From JBICHM01 sp043101835 (lineage in GTDB: Bacteria > Planctomycetota > Phycisphaerae > Phycisphaerales > UBA1924): a stretch of DNA of 9,051 bases. Position numbers and translations under genes: made by a program. Of the stretch, positions 1-4,749 are shown piece after piece; within the stretch, counting starts at the first letter, position 1; each line of letters starts with the position of its first letter. Location of the stretch: the NCBI GenBank assembly GCA_043101835.1, contig JBICHM010000130.1, positions 1 through 9,051 on the forward strand. The letters are read 5' to 3'. A model generated the notes under the pieces. It was not told where the DNA came from, made no database searches, and was given only the letters and a program-made list of their open reading frames with translations.

Positions 1-1086
1 CCGCGCGGGGTGGACAAGGGGCTCTTCACGCTGGCGCCGGCGGTGATCATCATCCCGGCGCTGATCGGGTGGGCGATCATCCCCTGGGGCGGGTACTGGG
101 TGACGCCGACGATCCCGCTGCCTTTCGGGCTGGGGACGATCGAATCGGCGAAGGTGCTGGTGACGGCGGCCGATGTGAACATCGGCATCGTGTATGTGCT
201 CGCGGTGGCGTCGCTGGGCGTCTACGGCGTGACGCTGGGCGGGTGGGCGTCGAACAACAAGTACTCGTTCTTCGGCGGCCTGCGCTGTAGCGCGGGGATG
301 ATCTCCTACGAGATCCCGATGGGGCTCGCGCTGCTGGCGATCATTCTGCTCACCGGCACGGTGTACCCGCAGGGGATCATCGAGCACCAGATCCAGCACG
401 GGTGGTTCGCGATCAGCCAGCCGGTGGCGATGGTGCTCTTCTACATCTGCATCCTCGCCGAGGCGAACCGTGCGCCGTTCGACAACGCGGAGGCCGAGCA
501 GGAGCTCGTCGGCGGGTACCACACCGAGTACTCGTCGATGCGGTTCGCGCTCTTCTTCCTCGCTGAGTACGCGCACGTGATCACCGGCTCGGCGATCATG
601 GCGCTGCTGTTCTTCGGCGGGTACCACCTGCCCTTCATCGGGCTGACGAGCCCCGAAGCGACGGGCACGCTCGCGATGCTGACCAAGCTGGCGGTCTTCG
701 GGACGAAGGTCGTGCTGCTGATCGGCTTTGCGATGTGGGTGCGCTGGACGCTCCCGCGCGTGCGCTGGGATCAGGTGATGAAGCTGGCGTGGAACGGCCT
801 GATTCCGCTGGGCATCACGATCCTCATCGCGACGAGCGTGATGGTGTTCATGGAGTGGACGGGTCTGCTGCACCTGATCGTGATGAACGCGATTCTCGCG
901 GCGGTGATCGTCGTCCTGCAGCGCATGCTGCCCCGGGCGCAGATGAACCGGAAGATCCCCATGGCCGGGTCGCGCTTCAACCCGCTGCCGGGCGAGTGCA
1001 TCGTGACCGGGGCCGGGGGCTCCGCGGCGCAGGAGGGCGCGCCGAACCTGCGCCCGACGCGCTCGGGCATGGTCGGCGCGCAGTAA
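1..1086 (+). CDS. nuoH: NADH-quinone oxidoreductase subunit H, 5'-truncated
   Basis: Membrane subunit of respiratory complex I. NuoH forms much of the quinone-binding chamber and joins the peripheral arm to the proton-pumping arm. The frame is open from the first base of the window; the 361 visible residues begin mid-protein with a DKGLFTLAPA segment, so the N-terminal helix and the first cytoplasmic loop lie outside. Several hydrophobic helices follow. The family signature LAEANRAPFDNAEAEQE and then ELVGGYHTEYSSMRFALFF (visible residues about 152-185) is clear; the usual sequence has RAPFDLPEAE, so N-A replaces L-P. After the last helix there is a polar, Gly/Pro-rich tail of roughly 50 residues ending in MVGAQ. 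A GTG at position 10 is not the true start because conserved NuoH sequence should continue upstream. ruvX follows after 7 nt; nuoI, the usual next gene in nuo operons, is absent here. Confidence 0.96.
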   Translation, partial: PRGVDKGLFTLAPAVIIIPALIGWAIIPWGGYWVTPTIPLPFGLGTIESAKVLVTAADVNIGIVYVLAVASLGVYGVTLGGWASNNKYSFFGGLRCSAGMISYEIPMGLALLAIILLTGTVYPQGIIEHQIQHGWFAISQPVAMVLFYICILAEANRAPFDNAEAEQELVGGYHTEYSSMRFALFFLAEYAHVITGSAIMALLFFGGYHLPFIGLTSPEATGTLAMLTKLAVFGTKVVLLIGFAMWVRWTLPRVRWDQVMKLAWNGLIPLGITILIATSVMVFMEWTGLLHLIVMNAILAAVIVVLQRMLPRAQMNRKIPMAGSRFNPLPGECIVTGAGGSAAQEGAPNLRPTRSGMVGAQ

Positions 1087-1093
1087 CCGGGGC

Positions 1094-1513
1094 GTGCGGT
1101 ACCTGGCGATCGACCTCGGCGAGCGGCGCACCGGCCTGGCCGTCGGCGACGACGAGACGGGCTTCGCCGAGCCGTACCGCGTCGTCGATGTGAAGCGGAA
1201 GCACGACGAAGTTCCCGACCTGCTGCTGCGCGCGGTGCGCGAGGCGATCGACGACCACGGCGCGGGCGCGCTCGTCGTCGGGCTGCCGCTGAACATGGAC
1301 GACACCGAGGGCGCGCCGGCGAAGGCGGCGCGCGTCGCGGGCGATGCGATCGGCGCGGCCGTCGGCCTGCCCGTGCACTACCAGGACGAGCGCCTGACGA
1401 GCGCGGATGCCGACTGGTCGATGGCGCAGAGCGGGATGACGCACAAGCGCAAGAAGCAGCTGCGCGATGCGCTCGCGGCGGCGGCAATCCTGCGGGATTT
1501 TTTGGGGCGATAG
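1094..1513 (+). CDS. ruvX: RuvX/YqgF family RNase H-fold nuclease (putative pre-16S rRNA nuclease / Holliday junction resolvase-like)
   Basis: Protein of 139 residues, normal for the family. YqgF/RuvX proteins have an RNase H-like fold and are linked to 5' maturation of 16S rRNA; a Holliday junction resolvase role has also been proposed. The three acidic positions expected of the fold are present: D7 in AIDLGERRTGLAVGD, E99 in YQDERLTS, and D125 in LRDALAAAAIL. The central VVGLPLNMDDTEG motif (residues 61-73) is typical. The GTG start is the only one that puts the AIDLG strand at the very N-terminus, and it lies 7 nt after the nuoH stop, so co-transcription with nuoH is likely. There is no strong Shine-Dalgarno sequence, only a GGGG 1-2 nt upstream of the start. 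A stem-loop repeat begins 4-6 nt after the stop codon. Confidence 0.95.
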   Translation: MRYLAIDLGERRTGLAVGDDETGFAEPYRVVDVKRKHDEVPDLLLRAVREAIDDHGAGALVVGLPLNMDDTEGAPAKAARVAGDAIGAAVGLPVHYQDERLTSADADWSMAQSGMTHKRKKQLRDALAAAAILRDFLGR

Positions 1514-1542
1514 TCCGAGCCGCGATCGGGAGATCGCGGGCT
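1514..1542 (+). repeat. GNRA-capped stem-loop repeat, copy 1 (3' of ruvX)
   Basis: Just after the ruvX stop lies a perfect 8-bp stem, CCGCGATC (1520-1527) and GATCGCGG (1532-1539), around the four-base loop GGGA, which fits the GNRA tetraloop rule. Flanking AGC and GCT extend the stem with one bulged G. The 5' flank is AGTCCGAG. No T-run follows, so this is not a standard intrinsic terminator. The same element recurs, sense to the upstream gene, at 1635-1662, 2599-2626 and, degenerate, 8161-8192. Confidence 0.75.
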
Positions 1543-1634
1543 GCGCCGGGCGACGAGTGTGCGCCGGAGCGATGGATCACGGCGCCGATCGTGCCTCGTG
1601 CGACGCCTGCACTCGCTTGCGCGCTCCGACCTGG

Positions 1635-1662
1635 CCCGCGATCTTCCGATCGCGGCTTGGAT
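1635..1662 (-). repeat. GNRA-capped stem-loop repeat, copy 2 (3' of the first YceI gene)
   Basis: Read on the minus strand this is CCGCGATC, loop GGAA, GATCGCGG, then GGC, with 5' flank TATCCAAG. It matches copy 1 almost base for base in the opposite orientation, about 93 bp away, so the two copies face each other in the convergent intergenic region. On the minus strand it starts immediately after the T-rich end of the intrinsic terminator at 1661-1697, overlapping its last bases. Confidence 0.75.
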
Positions 1663-1697
1663 AGAAAGCGGCCCGCCCCGGAATGGGAGCGGGCCGC
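1661..1697 (-). terminator. Intrinsic terminator of the minus-strand YceI gene
   Basis: The arms GCGGCCCGC (1668-1676) and GCGGGCCGC (1689-1697) pair perfectly over 9 bp, with further C-G pairs inside and a small loop. Read on the minus strand the stem is followed by TTTCTAT, the U-rich tract expected of rho-independent termination. It lies about 62 nt past the stop of the YceI gene that ends at 1760. On the plus strand the stem is followed by GTGGTGCG, so it should not work as a standard terminator for ruvX. Confidence 0.8.
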
Positions 1698-1759
1698 GTG
1701 GTGCGACCGGCGGCACGCGAGCGGGTGTGCGCGCCGATCGTGGACAAAGCGTGGCGGTG

Positions 1760-2503
1760 TCAGTTCCCCGTTGGGCGTCGGCCGGGGCGCGGCGCGTCGG
1801 GGTCATTCGGCGAGAGCAGCAGGAACTGGTCGAGGGTGATTTCGTCGCTCATGCGCCCGGCGGCGATCGAGGGTTCGTTCTCGGCGATCTCATAGTCGCT
1901 GAGGTTGAGGGTGTAGCGGCAGCGAAGGGCGAGTTTCTTTCCGCCGCCCCGGGCCGCGCGGTTCTCGCCGAGGTCGAGCAGGCTGATCGTCGCGGGGATG
2001 CGCACCTCGCGCGTCGCGCCCTTGATCGTCATGGCGCCGACGAGGTCGCCCTCCCAGGTGGTGAACCCCTTGGCGTCGTCGCGCTTCGTGATGGTCGCGT
2101 TCTTGAAGGCGTCGAGGACGAAGTGCACATCGGGGTGCGCCGCGGCGTCCATCCAGCGGTCGCTGCGCAGGTGCTCGTTGCGCATGGGGATGCCGGTCTC
2201 GAAGGAGGCGACGGGCAGGCGGAAGGCGCCGGCGACCAGGGGTCTGTCGGCATCGTTCGGGTCGGCGCCGACGACGGCGTAGCCGACGACCTCGCCGGAC
2301 GTGCCGACGACGCGCTCGATGGGGGCGTCACTCGTGAACGTGACCTGCACATCGCGCCCGCGCTCGACGAAGTACACCTCGCCGAGGGCGCGGTGTTCCT
2401 CCGGAACGACGAGCGTGCCGCCGGATTCGGTGCGCTCGGGCGCCTGAGCGTAGGCGAGTGGCGCGCAGGCAAGGGCGAGTGCGGCGACGAGGCGGCTGCG
2501 CAT
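1760..2503 (-). CDS. Exported YceI-family lipocalin-like protein (paralogue 1)
   Basis: Protein of 247 residues. The N-terminus is a signal peptide, MRSRLVAALALACAPLAYA, with likely cleavage after A19. The rest matches the YceI beta-barrel family, periplasmic proteins thought to bind polyisoprenoids or other amphiphiles: FTSDAPIERVVG (56-67), GIPMRNEHLRSDRWMDAAAHPDVHF (104-128), where YceI proteins typically carry an R-x-x-HL...F/W...P...F pattern, and DLVGAMTIKGATREV (153-167). It is longer than a typical YceI (about 190 residues) because of an insert near 72-90 and a polar C-terminal tail. The ATG is supported by GGGAG with a 7-nt spacer. It is the last gene of the minus-strand group and ends before an intrinsic terminator. 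The ligand cannot be read from the sequence. Confidence 0.85.
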   Translation of the reverse strand: MRSRLVAALALACAPLAYAQAPERTESGGTLVVPEEHRALGEVYFVERGRDVQVTFTSDAPIERVVGTSGEVVGYAVVGADPNDADRPLVAGAFRLPVASFETGIPMRNEHLRSDRWMDAAAHPDVHFVLDAFKNATITKRDDAKGFTTWEGDLVGAMTIKGATREVRIPATISLLDLGENRAARGGGKKLALRCRYTLNLSDYEIAENEPSIAAGRMSDEITLDQFLLLSPNDPDAPRPGRRPTGN

Positions 2504-2598
2504 GGCGATTCTCCCGGGGACGCAGGGTCACGCGTCAGGGGTTACACCGCGACGGGCGGGGTTGGTTTCGGGGTGAGTCGCGACGCTGCACGCCGGGG

Positions 2599-2626
2599 CC
2601 GCGAACTCTCGATCGCGGTTCAGTCT
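2599..2626 (-). repeat. GNRA-capped stem-loop repeat, copy 3 (3' of the second YceI gene)
   Basis: On the minus strand the sequence reads CCGCGATC, loop GAGA, GTTCGCGG, with one mismatch in the stem relative to copies 1 and 2 and a 5' flank AGACTGAA. It starts about 11 nt after the stop codon at 2630 and lies in the 126-bp gap before the next YceI gene. The loop again fits GNRA although its bases differ from the other copies. There is no T-run after it. Confidence 0.65.
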
Positions 2627-2629
2627 TTG

Positions 2630-3388
2630 TCAGCCGCCGCTCGCGTCGGGGGCGTCATCGCGTGCGGCGTGCGTCGGTGGCGCGAAGGCGTCGCTGTCGC
2701 TGAGCAGCAGGCGCACCTGCACGCGGATGGTCTCGGCGACGGCGCCGGTGCGGCGCGCGGGGTCGCTGGCGCCGACGCCGAAGTCGTCGAGGCGCACATC
2801 GAAGGCGGCGCGGATGGCGATCAGGTCGCCAGGGGCTTCGGCGCGCGTGATGTCGGATTCGGGCATGAAGACGAGCGTGGCGGGCGCGATGAGCTCGCGC
2901 GTGACGCCGGCGATCGTGAGGTCGCCGACGAGGTCGCCGACAAGCGTGGTGTAGCGGTGGTCGGTGCGGATTTCGGTGAAGCCTCGCGTTGTGGCGAGGG
3001 TGAATCGGATATCGGGGTGCCGGTCTGCGTGCAGCCAGCGGTCGCTGGCGAGGTGTTCGTCGCGCAGCGGGATGCCGGTGGTGATGGTGGTCACGGGCAC
3101 AGCGAAGGCGCCGGCGACGAGGTCGGTGAGCCCGCCGACGACGGCGAACCCTCGGGCGCTGTGCGACTCGCCGACGAAGCGCTCGAGGGGTGCGTCGCTG
3201 GTGAAGGCGATCTGCGCGTCGTCGCCGGCGGGGACGACGCGGTACACCTCGCCGCGCGCGGCCTGCTCGGCGGTTGCCTCGAGGCTGGTGCGGGCCGGCG
3301 CGTCGCTCGGTGCTTGCTGCGCGAATGCCGGGGCGAGCGCCGGGGTGAGGGCGCAGGCGGCGAGCAGGATGGCCAGGCGAGTCGTCAT
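2630..3388 (-). CDS. Exported YceI-family lipocalin-like protein (paralogue 2)
   Basis: Protein of 252 residues, clearly paralogous to the neighbouring YceI gene. It begins with a signal peptide, MTTRLAILLAACALTPALAP then AFA, with likely cleavage after A23. Shared blocks include GEVYRVV (46-52), AFTSDAPLERFVG (61-73), LVAGAFAVPV (90-99), GIPLRDEHLASDRWLHADRHPDIRF (105-129) and DLVGDLTIAGVTREL (152-166). The frame stays open upstream to 3907, but the ATG at 3388 is chosen because it puts the signal peptide at the N-terminus and avoids overlapping the small membrane-protein gene. No good Shine-Dalgarno precedes this ATG, so translation may depend on the upstream gene, 35 nt away. By family it is periplasmic and probably binds an amphiphilic ligand; the exact role is unknown. 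Confidence 0.83.
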   Translation of the reverse strand: MTTRLAILLAACALTPALAPAFAQQAPSDAPARTSLEATAEQAARGEVYRVVPAGDDAQIAFTSDAPLERFVGESHSARGFAVVGGLTDLVAGAFAVPVTTITTGIPLRDEHLASDRWLHADRHPDIRFTLATTRGFTEIRTDHRYTTLVGDLVGDLTIAGVTRELIAPATLVFMPESDITRAEAPGDLIAIRAAFDVRLDDFGVGASDPARRTGAVAETIRVQVRLLLSDSDAFAPPTHAARDDAPDASGG

Positions 3389-3423
3389 CGTTACATCTGT
3401 ATGCGTCGAAACCGCTCCGGGCG

Positions 3424-3771
3424 TTACGCGGATTTCCGGCGTGCCGGGAGGAGGGCGAGCACGGCGCCGAGCAGGGCGGGGCCGGCGAGCGTGAGCACGC
3501 TGACGGCGTGGGCGTCGAAGCCGCCGGGGAGGAGCCCGAGGGCGAAGGCGTTGTCGCGATGGGGCATGGGGCCGGTGCGGTCCTCGAGGCCGGACTCGGC
3601 CAGGAGGGCGTCGAGGGCGTCCTGGTTGGGTTGTTCGGGGCTCTGGGCGGCGGGTTCGGCGATGCGGAATCGCGTGAAGCCGCGCCGGCCGGTGGCGTCC
3701 CAGAGGACGAAAGCCTGCATCGTGATGACGAGGCAGACAAGGACGATGAGGAATCGTGCAACGCGTCGCAT
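3424..3771 (-). CDS. Small two-helix membrane protein of unknown function
   Basis: I do not recognise a family for this 115-residue protein. It has an N-terminal hydrophobic helix preceded by RR (RFLIVLVCLVITMQAFVLW, about 6-24), a polar, proline-rich middle of about 65 residues, and a second hydrophobic helix near the C-terminus (about 88-109) ending in ARRKSA. The charges suggest both ends are cytoplasmic with the middle outside. A GGAG with a 7-nt spacer (3779-3782) supports the ATG, and the hydrophobic, in-frame design suggests a real gene rather than a shadow frame. It is first in the minus-strand group and lies 35 nt upstream of a YceI gene, which suggests co-expression. A membrane partner of the YceI proteins is possible but only a guess; cytochrome b561, the usual YceI neighbour, is not what this is. 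Confidence 0.7.
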   Translation of the reverse strand: MRRVARFLIVLVCLVITMQAFVLWDATGRRGFTRFRIAEPAAQSPEQPNQDALDALLAESGLEDRTGPMPHRDNAFALGLLPGGFDAHAVSVLTLAGPALLGAVLALLPARRKSA

Positions 3772-3782
3772 GGGGAGGCTCC

Positions 3783-3796
3783 GGATCGGTCGATCC
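3783..3796. promoter_or_regulatory. Perfect 14-bp inverted repeat upstream of the membrane-protein gene
   Basis: GGATCG-GT-CGATCC is a perfect 6-bp inverted repeat with a 2-bp centre. It abuts the ribosome binding site (GGAG at 3779-3782) of the minus-strand membrane-protein gene. On that strand it overlaps a weak -10-like TAGGAT (3793-3798). The symmetry and position would suit an operator; this is inferred, and short G/C-rich palindromes also arise by chance. Confidence 0.3.
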
Positions 3797-3845
3797 TACC
3801 GCGAGGGCGCTGCCCGGCGGCATGTCGGACCGAACCGGCGGCCCT

Positions 3846-3864
3846 CCCGGGGCTATAACCCGGG
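3846..3864 (+). promoter_or_regulatory. Possible -10 promoter element between two CCCGGG repeats
   Basis: TATAAC (3854-3859) matches five of six bases of the sigma-70 -10 consensus and is one of few AT-rich spots in this region. Transcription from about 3866 would give a short leader of about 30 nt carrying the strong AGGAGG site of the LolA-like gene. No convincing -35 box is visible. Identical CCCGGG hexamers flank the element at 3846-3851 and 3859-3864; they could form a hairpin or a protein-binding site. On the opposite strand the same bases read TTATAG, a poorer -10 for the divergent operon. Confidence 0.35.
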
Positions 3865-3894
3865 TGGAGCGTCCCCGATCTGCAGGAGGCACGG

Positions 3895-4749
3895 ATGCGA
3901 CGAGCACGGATGGTTGGCGCGGCCGGCGCGGCGATGGCGATGCTGGCGGGCGTTGTTCCGGCGGCGGGGTCGCAGGACGAGGCGCCCGCGGCGATTGCGT
4001 CGTTCGCCGATGCGCGCGGGCTGCTCGATGCGCTCGAAACCGGCGCGGACGACCTGCGGACGCTGCGCGCGTCGATTCAGTACGACCGGCGGTTTCTGCT
4101 GCAGGGCGACCAGCACGTGCGGCGCGGGACGCTGTATTTCGCGCAGCGCGAGCGTGAGGACGGCGCGGGGCTGAAGCGCGTCTTCGAGGTCGACTTCACC
4201 GTGCTGTACCTCGTCGGGGGCGACACGCGGCGCAAGGAGGACGACCGGCAGGTCTGGACCTTCAACGGCGAGTGGCTGGTCGAGAAGCGACCGGAGAAGA
4301 AGCAGTACATCGCGCGCCAGGTGGCGCCGCCGGGCGCGGATTTCGATCCGCTGCGCCTCGGCGAGGGGCCGATCCCGATCCCGCTCGGCCAGGAGGCCGA
4401 GGCGGTGCTGGCGCGCTACGACGCGACGCTCGTGCCGACGGCGGAGGGGATCGATCCGGCGGAGGATCCGAAGCTGATCGAGTTCGCGGAGCGCGACGGC
4501 GGCTCGTGGCAGCTGCGCCTCGTGCCCCGCGTCGAGGACGACGATTTCGAGGAGATCCGCCTGTGGTACGCGAAGGGCACACTGCTGCCCCGCATGGCGA
4601 TGACGACGAATCGGTCGGGGGATGTGTCGGTCGTGCAGTTGCTGCAGGTGGAGCAGAACATCGAGCTTCCGCCGGAGGTGTTCAGCGTGACGCCGCCGCC
4701 GATGGGACAGGGCTGGGACACGCAGATCGAGGAGTATCGCGGTGAGTGA
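3895..4749 (+). CDS. Exported LolA-fold protein (outer-membrane lipoprotein-sorting-like)
   Basis: Protein of 284 residues with an N-terminal signal peptide (about 1-26, AAG-S-Q region). The body reads as a LolA/LolB-type half-barrel: early strands with IQYDRRFLLQGDQHVRRGTLYF (61-82), a region that normally carries the outward-facing basic and aromatic strand residues, then DRQVWTFNGEWLVEKRPEKKQYI (117-139), DPLRLGEGPIPIPLGQ (151-166), and the late strands LWYAKGTLLPRMAMTTNRSGDV (223-244) and ELPPEVFSVTPPP (257-269). LolA-fold proteins carry lipids or lipoproteins across the periplasm; this one is longer than LolA (about 200 residues) and need not be the true LolA. The ATG is preceded by AGGAGG with a 5-nt spacer. 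Its stop overlaps the start of the TPR peptidase gene by 8 nt, so the two are probably translationally coupled. Confidence 0.82.
   Translation: MRRARMVGAAGAAMAMLAGVVPAAGSQDEAPAAIASFADARGLLDALETGADDLRTLRASIQYDRRFLLQGDQHVRRGTLYFAQREREDGAGLKRVFEVDFTVLYLVGGDTRRKEDDRQVWTFNGEWLVEKRPEKKQYIARQVAPPGADFDPLRLGEGPIPIPLGQEAEAVLARYDATLVPTAEGIDPAEDPKLIEFAERDGGSWQLRLVPRVEDDDFEEIRLWYAKGTLLPRMAMTTNRSGDVSVVQLLQVEQNIELPPEVFSVTPPPMGQGWDTQIEEYRGE

Noticed and set aside
3389..3907. N-terminal extension of the second YceI gene up to 3907
   Set aside because: The extension is Arg/Pro-rich, overlaps the small membrane-protein gene and would bury the clear signal peptide inside the protein.
1559..4174. Plus-strand open frame of 871 codons
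   Set aside because: It runs antisense through both YceI genes and the small membrane gene and across intergenic hairpins. Its product is low-complexity Gly/Ala/Arg with no domain, which is the usual result of very high GC opposite real genes.
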